DNA from: Juglans regia
Lineage: Eukaryota > Streptophyta > Magnoliopsida > Fagales > Juglandaceae
Assembly: GCF_001411555.2 (NCBI RefSeq)
Contig: NC_049902.1
Span: 12,875,423-12,939,422 of the forward strand
Direction of reading: 5' to 3'
Length of the DNA stretch: 64,000 bases
Of this stretch, positions 23,501 through 39,300 are shown piece after piece. The notes under the pieces are model-generated. The model was not told the DNA's origin, did not search any database, and saw only the letters and a program-made list of their open reading frames with translations. Position 1 is the stretch's first letter. Each line of letters begins with the position of its first letter. The translations under genes were made by a program, and so were the position numbers.

Positions 23501-24336
23501 TTGTTTAATCAAAAGCAGATTATCAGAGACGTATCATTTCAACACCAAAACATTGTTTTTAAAAGTTCTGTGCAATTGATGAGATTGATTCGTGTATTTT
23601 GCATTAATTTTTAGAGGAAATACAGGGGATTAAACCAAGCTTTAAGGTGATTTCGGTAATAATTCCAGCACAAAGATGGATTTGTTCCCACACCAAATTC
23701 CTCGCAGAATATGGAGTGTGGAGAACATTTGGTCATAAAGAACCATGGAAACCTTGTAAGCCCCAAGCAAAAAGAAAATGTTAAAATAAGTGTAACAGAC
23801 TTTCATCATATCTTCACTAGGACAAGTTTGAATTGGGACAAAATGTGGTTCAATAAGTGAAAAGAGATAGAATATGTCTATTTGTTTTCTCATTGTGAAA
23901 TTTTTTAGCATAGCTAAGAATTTAAAGTATAGAAGACTCTGAACTTTAATTACTTCTTAAGTAGCCACAAGCAGAAAAGGCATGTTTAGAACAAGAATAC
24001 ATGGGCATGGAAGCTAATAGTAGAGAAAGACTTCCAATTTGCATGCCAATTTGTTTTTAAATGGTGTCTGTCATAATTAACACAATAATGTACAGATATT
24101 GCAATAGCCAGCATCTTGATAATCAGAAGCTCACAATATTTATTGGTGGTAACATGCACTTTCAAGTTGACTAGTCAAATTTGCATCATTGACATGGTCT
24201 TCAGAACAGTGACTTACCTTGTAAACAGGTCCAAATCCTCCCTCTCCAAGTTTATTAGAAGTACTAAAGTCCTCTGTGGCAGTCTTTAGTTCACTGTAAC
24301 TGAACGTGTACAGTCTGGCATCTATCCCTAGGAGCT
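17567..24336 (-). CDS. Receptor kinase exons: kinase domain (5 exons)
   Basis: Exons 24,336-24,217, 22,225-22,015, 21,922-21,691, 19,309-19,159 and 17,944-17,567. The glycine loop ([13 protein letters not shown]), ATP lysine (VVAVKQL), helix-C glutamate ([16 protein letters not shown]), catalytic loop ([13 protein letters not shown]), DFG ([10 protein letters not shown]) and APE ([13 protein letters not shown]) are all present. HRD has the Arg of RD kinases, so an active serine/threonine kinase is predicted. The tail ([11 protein letters not shown]-rich) is typical of the family. No break is seen. Confidence 0.93.
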
Positions 24337-27300
24337 CTGCAGATTCAAAACAAACTCAGGTTATGGTTGTGAACTGTTTGTCTGCGTCATGAACTTTTTA
24401 TTTAGTTATGTAGCATAAATTCCGTTAGAACAGTACTCGTGAACAGTATCCGCAAATAGTGCTTCTGTTTGTAAATATTGCAAGGACTGTGTAGTATACG
24501 GTTTTAAAGAAAGAAAAGGTCTAGAGTTCCAGGTTTCTTGGAAAATTATTGGGAGTTTCAAAGAAGAAAACATATATGAGAAAGATAACTCAAGCTTCAC
24601 AATACTGTTTATCGACATCACACCTTGGAAATGGTTGAATTACACAATCAAAAAAGTAGATGCTGGAAATTCCATAGTCATTTTCTTTCATTAGTAATTA
24701 AAAACATTACATTCATAAACACACAACACACACACATACCCATGTAAAGACAGATAATGGCCAACTCTAATGGACTTGGGTTCCTTAGACTTTAACTAGT
24801 AAGCCCAAACCAAATACTTGAATTTAAGTATGCAAGTTCATAAGTAGGCTACACATGATCTAACATATGCCAACGTTCCCAAGTATTGAGGCATCACTTG
24901 GAGTTTCAACTGTTAACAACTCCACCAACACACAGGTGGTTACATACCTCACACACACACACACACACCACTTAGTAACGTTTTGAGACCCTAGAAAGCT
25001 GTGCACAAACCATGGTATTAGAGGGCCTTAAGAGTTTCCAAAACTCCAAGCACATACTTGGTGGAAATTCCTCGAGTCATGAGACCGAATGTAAAGAAAA
25101 ATCCAGTAGCTTTTATGACTCAAGTTAGTGACCTTTTAAAACTTATCAATAGAAGGATTGGAAATAAGTGAAGTTAGGTTTAGCATATTCAGATGCATAG
25201 AGAGAAATTAAGAAAACAAATCAAATGTTTACTAAACCGGTAGCAAGTCCACCTCCTAGGTATGATGTGATCATCAATGAACAAAAACATTGGTTTTTTT
25301 CCCTTTAAAATACAAGTGTCAAATAACTGAAAGTAGACCTGTTTCTATGTACAAAAGCATGAATAAAAAGACTCAAAACATTTGTGCAAATAAAAATAAA
25401 TATTAGAAATGGTTATGAATGCTTTCCCTAGGTTGTGAATAAAATGTTGATATTTTGAGAGTTAAGGAAACAAGTAGTATGGTAATACTTTCAGCGATTA
25501 TTGTTATTATATGCTATGATATTGACCTTTCATGAAAGCTCACTTTTATTCAACTTCGATATGAGTACTAGTAAGAGGGTAGGACAAGATTTTATACTAC
25601 CCATCAGTTTCCCTATTCTCCATTAGTTCACTCTCAAAACACTAACTTTGGAATCGTATTAGAACTAGCTGGCTTTTTTTTTTCGGAATCGCACAAACTG
25701 TTTGCGCAACATGTTTTTTACCCGATTAAATCTTGTACCCGTGTAACACATTCCCATCACATGGATAAGGTAAATCATTGATGAAATAGATGCCAGTCAC
25801 CATAATGGGACATGGGAGCTTGTTTCACTACCTCCTGATAATCAGGCTGTTGGATGTAAATGATCTTGTGTAACATTTGAAAGCTTGCTTGGCTGCTAAG
25901 GAGTATACACATAGCTATGATGCTGATCAGAAGGAGACCTCCTTTGCTGGTACCAAAATTTCTTACATTCGAGTATTGATATCCCTTGCAGCTAATCTTG
26001 ATTGGTCATTATTTCAGTTAATTAAAAATGCCTTTCTACATAGTAATCACCTGAGTTTGCTGCTCATGAGGAGAGCGAGGATACAGTGTGCAGGTTAGAG
26101 AAAGCATTATATGGCTCGATGCAATCCCCAAAAGCAGGGTTTGGGAATTTTTTCATGTTGTATTAGTGTTTTGTATTAAAGAGCTTACATTTTGTTGACA
26201 ATGCTAGTCGATGATATTGTAATTACTGGAATGACCCAAGTGATTGGTAGGTTGAAAAAGTTTCTGTAGGATCAATTTCACATAAAAGATCTAGGAAAAC
26301 TCAGATACTTTCTTGGGATTGAAGTTGGTAGATCCAAAGAGGGTATTATTCTATTCCATAGGAATTATGTACAAGGCGACTTGGCTTATTGGAAGGAATT
26401 GGTGTATTGGGTATTTTTGTAATTATGAATAATTGCCACTTTACTACTGATTTGGAGCAACAAAAACATCATTGGGAGGAATTTATGATTCTTTCCTTGC
26501 TATCTAGTTTAGACACTAATCTACGTGGGTTCAAAGATCAAATTCTTGCTAGTGAGACCTTACCTACAGCTGCTAATGCATATTCTCGATTGTTGCGCTC
26601 ACCCTTGGGGCAAAATTCCACAGTCACCTCCTCAGAGTCTTCAGCTTTAGTTTCGAATAGTAGCAGTCACAGTAGCCCACAAGGTGGTTTTTGTGGTGGC
26701 CTTAGAGGCCATGGTTCCCGTAGTGGTGGTTGTACTGGTGGACGAGGTAACAAGAAATGCGATTGTCATAATGGTAATGATCATACTCAGCCACATTGTT
26801 GGGTGAAGTATGGCACTCCAGATTATGTGGACCTACTAAGTCACAACTTACCTCTTACTTCTTCTGGGAATATAACTTCTGGTTTTGATTTCCATAATGT
26901 ACTCACCACTCAACTTAGTGAGCTTATTTAGCGCCTCAGTACTACACTTCCTTCTTCCACAGCTACATAGCTGATTCAGGTAATGCTACATGTGTGGCCA
27001 ATTCCTCCCCGTCTTGGATCATTGATTCTGGAGCTAACAAACATATATCTGGTATACGATCTCTCTTTCCTAATTTGATTCCTGTTGGACATGAAATTGT
27101 TCTAGCCCACAGCTCTACTCGGCCTGTTTTTGGTAAAGGTTTCCTTCATCTTTCCAATTTGTTATCCTTACCATCTAGTCTCTATGCTCTAGATTTTCCC
27201 TTTAATTTTCTTTCTGTTAGTCAATTAGCTAAAGTTTTAAGTGTGAAATTTGTTTTCTCCTATCTCTTGTATCTTTCAAGATCTCAAGGCCAAAACGATG

Positions 27301-30300
27301 ATTGGTTCAGGCATGAAAATGACGCCTTCTTTTATCTAGATCTTTGATGGCTCTCGTTCTCTTATTTCATCAATTTTGAGTGCTACCATATCTTTCAGAA
27401 TGTTGTTGCCTGCTCTAGTGCTGAAGCTGAATATAGAACTTTGGCTCATACCGCTTCCGAATGTTATGGGCTCACTCCTTCCTTTGTGACTCGGGTTTTG
27501 ATGTTCATACTCCTATGCAGATGCAGTGTAACAATCAAGCTGAAATCTTTATTGCTATCAATCCTGTCTTCCATGACCGTATTAAACATATCAAAGTTGA
27601 TTGCCATTTTATTTGAGATTTATGTGACTCCCTTTGTTAGCTCAGAAGACCAGGGTGATATTCTCACCAAACCATTATCGCATGCCTCCTTTCAGCAATT
27701 ATCCAACAACTTGGGCATGTTTGATTTATATGCTCCAGCTTGAGGGGGGGTGTTAGAGTTGCATATTTTATATAGGAACTTGTTACTCTTAGAACTTGAA
27801 GGTATTTTTTTAATTATGTTATAGTTACTCTAGTATTAAAACATGTATGCAGGCAGTCAATAGTAACAGACTCCTTTTTCACATTTCCCTCTATTTTTGT
27901 CCTGTTACACCTTTTCTGAACTCTATAACTCAACTTCACTTCTCTATTATGATGACGAGGATGAGTTGACATGCTAGAACTAGTAGTTGAGACCACGACC
28001 TAGTAGTGTTCATTTTATTTTGTTGCATTCCATACTATGGTTCAATAAAATTTTAAGTTATGGCCTGAGATATTAAAGTTTATGGATCTCTTATTTCCTG
28101 GCACTATATAGTGGTATGATGTGGCATTCCAAAAGAGTGAGTCAAACCATAAAACTAAAATAACAAGTGCATCCATTTTGGGTTGAACACAACCTGCATG
28201 GCACCAAAAGCTACACCCATCATTAACGAGATCTGATTTACATAGCAAAGGAAGTTTTCAATCTTTAGACCCTGCCACAATTGAGAAGACAGACAACTAC
28301 AGTTGCAAAAGACCACCTGCATTACCTTCATTTTTGTTGGCGTGACGTCTTTTTCTTTTTTGAAGAATGCACAAAACTGCAAAAACTGCAAGAAAGCTTA
28401 TGAGTCCACCAACAGTGATGCCCACAATGAGACCGGTCCTATTCTTCTTCCTGGTTGGAGGTGTGTTACTGACAGTAGGTTGGAAATCTGTATAAAAGTT
28501 CAATAAAAATTGAATCAGCAAAGCAGAAGGTGAAAGAAAACAAGCGGATGAGTGATTAGCTCTTCTAAACTTTCCCGAAAACTGGATATTCAGCTCTCCA
28601 CAACACGTCACACCACAAAAGACCTTTTGGAAATAGATGGCTAAGAAACCAGCATGTCATCACCACAGGTAGTGTTCAAAATGGTTTTCTTTTTTCATTA
28701 GTTATTTAATTTTTATTAATGGTCAAAAAAGACACCATCTAAGTATAATGCAAGTATACATCAGATGTATCTAACTAGAGAAAATAATAGGATCAAGAAA
28801 GTCATGAAGATTAAAGCTAGAGAAACAAAAATGTTGAGCCATACACAAGTATGGTGTGTTACGGAATAACACTTTGAGATTCTCCATTTCCCTTGTGTTG
28901 TCTTTAGAACTCTGATAATTTATTTCACGCCAAATGCACCACATAAAGCATATTGAAATCATTTTCCATGATGTTCTGTTCTGTTCTGTTCACTTTCAAA
29001 CCAACCTTTCTAACTTGCTAATAGACCTCTCAAGCTAAATGTTCAAAATGCTGTGGCTCTCACAAAAGGCAGAAGCTTTTATAGTGTAAACTGCTCCTCA
29101 TCTTTCTATTGACCAAAAATAAAGGACAAGCTTCTTCCGTTTTAAAGATTCTATTGAAGGCTGTTTCCAGAAAGCACTAAGAGATTGTGACTATTTTCTC
29201 TTCTGTGTTCCTATTTTCTTGTCATGTTTTTATTTTCCCTAGCAATATGAAACCATATTGCATGTGTTCAAGGTCTGTTTTTTTAAATTTTCTTGTAAAC
29301 CACTTGGGGTATTCTGCGGCTTTAATAAATCCTGTCTTTAGCAGCTTCTCTCATTTCTCTTTGATATTTTTTTATGACACTAAGGCTCTAGGCATACCAT
29401 CATAGGAAAAGGAAAAAACATCATTCTAGTCTTTCACAAGGTCAATCACTTTTTCAGATCTTCTAGAATCAACCCTTCCCTACTGACATCCAGCTGAATA
29501 GGCAGGGTTTCTTTCACGACATGATACTAAAAGGATGTCATGGGCAAGAGCATACAAGAGAGATATAACTCAACAAAAAAAAAATCAAAAGCTAAAGCTT
29601 TGAAAAACCATGAACGTCCAGAAGGATAAAGAGAAGGGGTGCATGTGCCTCTCAAAATGCCAATAACCCTTGGATTGAATTGCATCACCTTCTCCTTAGA
29701 GGGTGGAGGTTGAGATTATTCAGTTCTGTGCAGTTGTCTAAGTTATTGTATTTGTTTATTACAAAAGAAGTAAAAAGGAAAACAAAGTGGTCGAACCAGT
29801 GAGAAGAAGAGAATTGCGAGAATACCTAAATGCATGCCACATGAATGCAATCTTGTTCAGAAAATTGACCTAGTACGTTATGTGGTGAAATGCATGAAAA
29901 GGAGGAGATTCTGATTCCACAACTGTAATATGGATAGCCACCTTTTATTCCGAATGGTCTCTAGTGATATCATACTAGTTGTTTATGCCACCGGAACTTC
30001 AAATGGTCCAGTCTTGTCCTACAAGTGTTTATATACATGGGAAGGATGCAGTAACATCCGCCATTCTAGGTCTCTTTGATGTTGCATCATTTCATAAAAG
30101 GAATTGGAAACCCAGTCCCCCTTGCAAAATTAAATATAGTAGAATCACAAAACTAGTCATTAAACTCCTAAATATATGGTAGCAATTCCTAATCTTTTAC
30201 CTGGGGTAACACGGATGGCAGAAATAGAAGGCCCATAAGTACCTACGCTAGGTATGCAGCAAGTCCCTTTCCCAGTCCAAAATAGATGAATTTCAAGATG

Positions 30301-33300
30301 GTTGTCCGATACCTGAGCCTTAAACCCCTTCTGGACAGCTCGAAATGTGACCCCATTTGCCTCTCTTTGTATGTTAAAATCCTTCAAAACAAGATTCCCC
30401 TGGAAAATAAAGAAATTTAGAATTTGTATGATGATGATGATAGTATTACTCATAATATATAATAAACAAGAACTTAGGGGATTTATTGTGTTGAACTCTC
30501 AATAATTATGATTGGGTTGGGAAAGTAAGAGCATTTTACAAGACTTTTTGTTTAATTAAATTTTATTTCATTTGTAAAACTTAAATTTGTTACAGACGAG
30601 GAGTAATACTTGAGAAAGATAATTATAAAAGTAAACAAATCATAATCAACTAGTAGGGTAACAAGGAGTGTGTTGCCCAAAAATCTCAGTACAAGAGACA
30701 GTCAAAACAGTTTCAAAATAATTCAACGATATAATACAGACCTGGATATAAATATCAAACAGGCGTGTCCCAAGAGTATTCCACCTAAAAGAACCTTGGA
30801 AAGCTGTTTCTGCAAACTGGAGGGTCACAGTGTAATTGCCATTCTCTAGCCCCAACCCATAATATCTCAAGGAAGAAGCAGAGATTCGTGCCGTCTGGAA
30901 GAGCCTTACGTCTGAAGTATTTGTAATCTGAGTAGATGTAGAACTTTTATATTGAGGATTGTTGCTCTCAGCAAAATATCCAACATTGCTAACTGCCCAC
31001 CTCATATTCTCAGTAACATAATATGTAGCAGGGCCAAGGGTCTCATTATCCCATTCATATGCAATGTCAGAAGAACTGATCTGTGGACCACCACAATTGA
31101 TAGCAAAATTATAATCTGCATGGCATGTAAAACAGCTTGTCAAAGTAAGTTCAGAAAGCTCTTCTCGCGTACAGAATTGGCATCATCTTTATCTCGATTT
31201 GCTTGAATACATGTAAGACAATTTGTCAGGACATTATTGAACTCGATTTTAAATCCTATTCAAATCCAGGAGCCCACTTTCCAGATCTAGAATTTTATGC
31301 ATGGAATTTAGTAGGCCATTTGACTGATAGGATTGAATTTTGTTCGTAGCACTAACGATAGTTCCATCACTTATGAACTGAAAACTTAAAATATTCTCAT
31401 ACAACTTCAATATTTAAAAAATCAGCCTAAAGTTAATGGCCGAACCATAGATCTGTGCAATAGGGGAACTCATGCAGCTGACAATTTTGTAGATTGATAA
31501 AATGAAAAATCTTTTGCTGCACATGTTTTTTTTATAGGTAATCAAGAAGTTTTATTCATAAGAAAAGAAGGCATAGCCCAAGTATACAGGATTTTGCTGT
31601 ACATTTATATTCATAATGAGAAAACCATTGCACCAGTAAACAATTGCCTCCACCATATAAGTTGAATTTATGAGTTTAAATGGAGGACCTCAGTAGCAAA
31701 AGAAGTGAGCTCATGACATTAAAGTGGTGAACCTAAAATGCTTTAGTTAGTTGGCAGAGCCACAAAACATTTAAGATTTAATGGTACGTCTACTCCTTTC
31801 AAGACACAGGTTTGAGGTTGACCTATTTGAGTGGGGATCTGTAATTTAAAATGAAAATAGTATGATATATGTTAGAGGGCATCATTGTACTAAGTATACC
31901 CATCAGGGTATATTTAATACAATGAGGAGGAAGCATATACTTGGCTTATTGAAAGAAACTGGTTTAATGGGTGCTCAACCTATTGATATTATCAATCTGA
32001 ATTGTAAACTTTTTCTGGATGAGGGAGAGTTGTTTGAAGATCCAAGCAGGTATAGTCAACTTTTTGGAAGTTGAATTATCTTACCATCACCAAAACTAAC
32101 ATTTCTTATACAGAGAGTCAATTCTTGGAAGCTCATGGGTTTCACAATGCGATGCTGTAACACATATTCTTCTCTATCTTAAGCGAGCCCCCCGGTCTTG
32201 GATTGCTACATAGGCGAACAGATGTTCCTGAGTGCAAGATTTTTCAGATGCTAATTTGGTAGGGTCTACTTCATATAGAAGATCAACTACTTGAGACTGT
32301 ACCTTTTTGGGAGGTAGTTTGATTACATGGAGGAGTAAGAACAAATAGTTGTAGCTTGTTCACGTGTAGAAGCTAATTACAAGGTAATGGCTTATACCAT
32401 TAGTGAGATCATGTGAGGACCTCGCCTATTCAAAGGTAGGAACTCCACACAAGCAAGCAAACATGACTGGGAGAAATGTTAGGAGGGCGAACAAGAACGA
32501 GGACTAAGCGAGTAGAAACATTGGGCAAGCAAGATGTCATGGCGAGTAAAGGCACAGGTTGTGGAGTGCAAGTGAGCAAGTCAAGCGTCACCTCGGGAGA
32601 GCAACAAACAAGGCAACCGAAAAAGTACGTGTCCTACATCGAGCGAGTAAGGGACGTACAAGCGATAAATTAGGCGAGCTAAAGGGTAGGCAACGATGTG
32701 GGCAAGCAATGTTTAAATGCGAAAGTATTTCCTGGGAGAGTATCAAAGGACGCAGTACGAGAGTTAGAGTGCTCAAAGAGTAACAAGTGATTTATCGAGG
32801 CACGTACTCCAATGGCAACATTCTACCAAAGCAAGTGTGGGAGAAGAGGAGTACAGATTTGAACATCATGTGTCTGACCACACAATCAAGTTTAATGCCA
32901 CGTGGGCAAATTTCATAGGTGGCAAGCTGAGCTTTTATATCCGAGGCGGACTGCAGGGACGTGCAAGACTTGTCCACTCAATCAACTCAGCTTCTGCCAC
33001 TCTTCAATGCAGCGTACACTTGGAAGATCAAGATTCATGGCTTCCCTCAGCCAATTAGAGACCAAAGTTGACAGACCCTTGATAGACATAACTGTCCGTA
33101 TAAAACATATTTTTCCGTCAGTCTTCATCTCACGTTCGAGATCTCCAAGTATTCAAATACTCTCTCTCTCTCTCTCTCCCGTTCTAAACTTCAAGAAGGA
33201 GAAGGCTAAGCTAGGAGTCTTCATCAAACAAGGAGGCTAGCATCTTCAATGCAATGCTCAGTGATAATTCACTACTAAGGTATTCATTCCTACGACGATG

Positions 33301-36300
33301 CTAGTAATGTGGGGTGATGTCTATGTGGGATATGTTCAGGATGCTTATCTCCTATATTTCAGTCTGTTTCTCTCATGATTTTCCTACGTGCATGCTTTCT
33401 TATTATGACTTACTGATTACTTTGATGTTACTCTTTCAAAGTACTTAATATTCGTTTTTAAAAGAAGTTCTAGGTGTGTGAGTGGATCACGAACTCCAGG
33501 CCGGGATGAGACATTATCTCAATGGAGCTTCTCTAGTTACTTGAGAGCGCCTAAGAATTTAGTAACGTCCCTTGGATTGTCGTTGGGTGAAAACATAATC
33601 GGGTGAGATGGTAACACTCTTGGGTCAATGTTGTTACCTCTCTTCTGGCGGAGGCTAGATGACACTAGGCAACAAATGCGTCGGGCACTGAACTAGGTGT
33701 TGCTTGTTACGAAGTCATACGCCTGGTCATTACCCACAGTATGGCGAAGGGAGACAGGTGTGTGTGTGGCCAATTTATGGGGAGAAGTAGTGCATATGTT
33801 AATAAACAAATATGGTTGGTGTAGTGATTTTATGTGTTGATTTGGATCTGGAGTTCGGGAAATGATATGTTATGAGATGATTTGGGCACTGGGTGCTCGG
33901 TGATGTTTATTGTGTAATGATTTGGACACTAGGTGCTCGGAGATATTTACAATGAATCATGATTACTTTGTTTTGCTAGGAGGTTGGTACCTCAGTATGC
34001 TTATGGTAAATGTGATTACCCATTTCATTTACTTGAAGCTTCTACATTCATATTCATCGCCATTTCTTACATCAATAGTGTTGTCTTGGGTTTTAACTTG
34101 CCAAAATCTCACCCATGGCTGTCCCACTACAGTTTTGCTCATTGGAATCGTAGATTTTGATGCAAATGTAGCTTAGGAGGGTTAGTTTGAGGAAGAAGGA
34201 CCAGCGCAGCCCAATGAATAGCAATGGGGGCCTGTCCCCATTAAGTTTAGAATCTCTTGTAATTTAGGATGTTTACTTGTATTAGGTGACAAACATGGGT
34301 TCAATATTATTTGTGTTAGGTGATGAACAAATCTTGGTCTGTAATTTGATGTGATTGTGACTTATGGATAATGTTATTGATGGGCGAGTTATGCATAAAC
34401 CTCTAGTACTATTGTTTCTAGTTTCCGACTAATACCCTACTCTTTTCCGCTGCGACATTTGTATACATGTGTGCTTAGCATACGAGCACACAAGACTCCT
34501 ACGTGTGTAAGGGGATGCAAACCCGTGTGGCGTGCAACCCAGGCACTACGGTTCCTTACCAAACCACAACCAAGGCCTGGGGCGCCACAGTTGACATGGT
34601 TACAACACTTTCTTCAAGAGATTGGCTTCCTGTCTCCTCCTCATCAATTGTTTTGTGGTGGTAATCAAGTTGCAATACATATTGCCTCTAATCCTATGTT
34701 TCATGAAAGGACTTAGCATATAGAGACTGTCATTTCACTCTAGATAAGATATTGAGTGGTGATATTTCTATACCTTTGGTGAAGTATGTGAAGCAACTTG
34801 CAGATGTATTTACTGAGTCCTTGTGTCATGATCTAGCATAGCACAAGAGAACTCTGTGAAGGTATTAACCTCCCAATCACAAGCCACTCTCAAAAAACTT
34901 TCAGTCTACTGAGGAGAGACATTTGAGAATTTCAGTAGATTAGAGAGTAAAGCCTCTAGTCCATGCACACAACTATACACCTCTAGGAAACTTCCTTGAG
35001 AGCCCAATAACTATGGTATAAGTCATGCTAGAACTAGTCCTAGAGCCATCACCCATGTCAATTCTAGTATGAATGGAAAAAAACCCCATATTTTCTCTTG
35101 ATATTTCTCCATGTCCCCACATCATGTAGCCCATGTACCTCATTAGAACGCAACCCACCAATCAGTTTGTGAATGTTTGGAAACATATCTCATCCTATCT
35201 CATTTTTTTCCCAAACATCATTCAAACACAAATATTTTCAAACTAATTATTACAACTTTTCCAAATTTTCAAACAAAAAATATTTCAATTTTTTCAAATT
35301 TCAAAACAAAAATAATATAAAAAAATAATATTATAACAATATTTTAACTTTATAATATTTTTTATTCTTTCATTTCTCAAAACTCAATAAATACTTAACT
35401 CAAACTATCTTATTACTATTCACAAACCATTTTACTACTATTCACAAAATTCTTATCTCATCTCATTCCCTAAGCATCTCCTTAGGCCCGGTCTGGATAC
35501 AAAAGTCCCCCCAACTCATCTCAACCCATCTCATCTAATCATTATAACTTTCCCAAATTCTCACACAAAATATAATAAATAATTCAACTTTTTCAAATCT
35601 CAAAATAATAATAATATTAAAAAATGATATTCTAACAATATTTTGTTCAACTTTCAACTTTTATTTCAACACATCTCATCTCAACTCACTATCCAAACCT
35701 CTCCTTAATCTCCACTACAGATTTCCACAAGGCCTTCCTCTCATATTGCTCGTGTCAAGTCACTTCTCTAGAAGGACACAATTCAAGAAAAAGAAAATAC
35801 ATTTCAAACTCTCCGATCTCCCCCTGAAACCAAAGTTCACACATAGGCCTAGTTCACTATGCGATATTTGAACTCTTCACCTGATGCACTCCATAAAAAT
35901 TATTGTTGTAGTTCCTTCATTCAATCAGCCATGCTAGTTGGAAAACAGCAACAGGAATATTTTGGCATATTAGAGAGGGTACCATCGATCAAGATGATCC
36001 TACCTTCAGAAAAGTACATCCCCTTTCAACCAACCAATTAGTGCTCAATCTTCTTAATCACACCATCCCGAATAGACTTGGCATTGAAAGAGCCTCCCCA
36101 AAGGGGGACCATAATATTTCATATGAAAATCAGTGTTTTTGATACCGTACCGTACCGTACCGGCCTGTACGGCCGGTATATGCCGTACCGGCCAATCGGC
36201 CGGTACCGGTGAAATAAGTGTTTCGTTTCGGCCGAAATTTCGACTGTACCGGCCGGTACATGACTGTACCGGCCGGTATTTTACGTTTCGGCTGAAACAC

Positions 36301-39300
36301 AAATTTCGGCCAGTACGCTTTTCAGCAGTTGGGTTGATGGCATTTTTGTAATTTTTGCAAACTCTAAAGGGCAAGTTTGGACTTTCACCACAAAATGAAA
36401 ACCTATTTTGGCCTTAGTTTCGGTCCTTCGGAATTCTCAGACTCTCAATTCTCAAACTTCATTTTCGGCGCCCAGCATCTCACAACTTCACGCAGCTGCA
36501 GCGCACCCGAGTCCCAAACCAGCCAGCGGCCAGCAGTCCACCGCACGTCGCCGACCACCACCCTCAAGGCCTTAACTCGGTATTTTATTTTTACTATTTT
36601 TTTTGTTTATATTTATAACTTAATTTAATTATCTTTTTGTTACTTTTTTGATAAACAAATCAGAATTGTATTTTGATAGATGTTTTAGATTATATTGTTA
36701 TAGTGTTTGTTTGTATTTTTATAGATATTTTAGATTATATTGTTATAGATGTTTGTTTTTATTTTGATAGATGTTTTAGATTATATTTTGATAGATGTTT
36801 TAGATTATATTTTTATAGATGTTTGTTTGTATTTTGATAGATGTTTTAGATTATATTTTGATAGATGTTTTAGATTATATTTTTATAGATGTTTGTTTTT
36901 ATTCTTATAGATGATGTTTTAGATTATATTTTTATAGATGTTTGTTTTTAATTTTTATTCTTATAAATGTTTTTGATTATATTGCATAAGTAGTTTAGAT
37001 TTGATGAGTTTCTTCTTAATGACTTACTTATAAGTGTTAATTTTTTATACTTTAATAGTTATAAATGTCTAGTTGTCAATCAACCGGTGGTATGACTTCA
37101 ACTCCAACACTTGCTCCTGTAAGATCAGAAGATCCAGCATGGGCCCATGCACGTGCTGTGCCAGGGGCAAGAAATAATACTGAATGTTTATATTGTAATA
37201 AAGTAATTAGAGGTGACGGGATCACTCGGTTGAAGCATCATCTAGCTGGAATTCCAGGCGATGTAGAAGCATGTAAAAAGGTGTCTGAAGATGTAAAATG
37301 GCAAATGAAGGAGTTGCTTAATGAAATGAAAAAAAGCAAAGAGAAGAGAAGGAGAATAAGGTCAGAGATTGGAGGCGATATAGATTTAACATCTGATGAT
37401 ATTGATGATCATAATAGTATGGAGGGACAGTCTCAGCTTTCAAAAGGTAAGGGGAAGTCGAAAGAATCTGGAACTGGAGAGTCAGTGGGGGGATTGAGTA
37501 GATTTTTTGCTCCAAGAACAACTCCTGGGGCCCAACCTTCAATTAAGAGTTCTATGTATTCAAATGAGATGATTGTAAAAGCAAAGATGGTTGTAGCACG
37601 CTGGTGGTATGATGCTAATCTGCCTTTTAATGCTGCTCAATCTAAGTTTTATCAACCAGCTATCGATGCCATGACTGCCATCGGGTCAGGATTCAAGGGC
37701 CCATCTTTATATGAGTTGAGAGGAAATTTGTTAAAAATGGCTGTGGATGAGGTTCAAGATTATTTGCAACAAATTAAGAAGATTTGGAATGAGACCGGTT
37801 GTTCACTAATGGCAGATGGCTGGACAAACCAGAAGCAATAATCAATAATCAACTTTCTTGTTTATTGTCCGAAAGGTACAATGTTTTTAAAGTCTGTTGA
37901 TACATCTGGTCTTAGAAAAGATGCTGAAACATTGTTTAATATCTTTGATGAGGTTGTTCAAGAAATTAGAGCTGAGAATCTTGTGCAGTTCATAACAGAC
38001 AATGATGCAAGTTATAAAGCTGCAGGAAAAAAGTTACAACAGAAGTATGGCTCTTTCTACTGGTCCCCATGTGCAGCTCATTGCATAGATTTAATGTTGG
38101 AGAATTTTTCTGATCCAAGATATTTTTTCCTTATTGATGATACCATAAAAAAGGCAAAAAAGATAATAAAATTCATCTATAACCATGGCTGGGTTTTGGC
38201 ATTGATGAGAAAAGACTTTACCAAAGGTCATGATTTGTGTCGTCCTGTAGTTACAAGATTTGAGACAAATTTTTTAAGTATCCAATGTTTGCTCTTGTTT
38301 AAGAAAGAACTCAGACAAATGTTTACTTGTGATAAATGGATTACATCAAGTCATTCTAAGAGCAGCATAGGGAAAGAGATAGCTGAGATCGTTTTAGAAG
38401 ATAAAGAGTTTTGGGTTCAATGTCAATTCATTGTTAAAGTTAGTGAACCTTTGGTTCGTGTTCTACGACTTGTTGACAGGGATGAGAAGCCTGCAATGAG
38501 ATACTTGTATGATGAAATGGAAAGAGCCAAAGAGAACATAAAAGCAAGATGCAATAACAAAGTCAGTTTATTCAGTCCATTCACCAGGATCATTGATTCC
38601 AGATGGGATAGACAGCTTCACAGTCCATTACATGAGGCGGGTTGTTTTCTTAACCCTGGAATTTACTATAGCCCCAATTTTAAAAATAAAAATGATGTTA
38701 TAAGAGGCTTCAACAGCTGTGTTATGAAAATAGAACTTGATCCCGATAATCAAGATAAGATCATTGCAGAACTTGACTTGTATAAGAATGCAATAGGTGA
38801 GTTTGGACATTCTTTAGCAATCCGCCAGCGTGATAAGATTAATCCAGGTATTATCATTTATCAATATCATTTGTTAAATAGTGTGACTTTGTACTTTAAA
38901 TTTTATCTTATTTTATTTTTACTTGTATTTAATTAATAATTTATAATTGCATTATTGTTATAGTTGCATGGTGGACCCAATTTGATTGCGAGGTTCCAAC
39001 GCTTCAAAGGTTTGCTGTTCGAGTACTAAATCAATGTTGTAGTGCAACTGGATGTGAGAGAAACTAGAGCACATTTGATTTTATTCATTCGAAGAAGAGA
39101 AATAGATTAGTGCATAAACGTTTGAATGACTTAGTATTTGTTCGTTATAACTTGAAGCTGAGAGAGGTAAATTTTTTTAATACTAATGTTTTCACTGTTG
39201 AAAAATATATAACATTTTCACTTATGTTTGATTTTATTTTGACAGGAGCATAAAAAAGGGAAGAGATGCTTTAGATCCAATCAATCTTGAAAACATTGAT

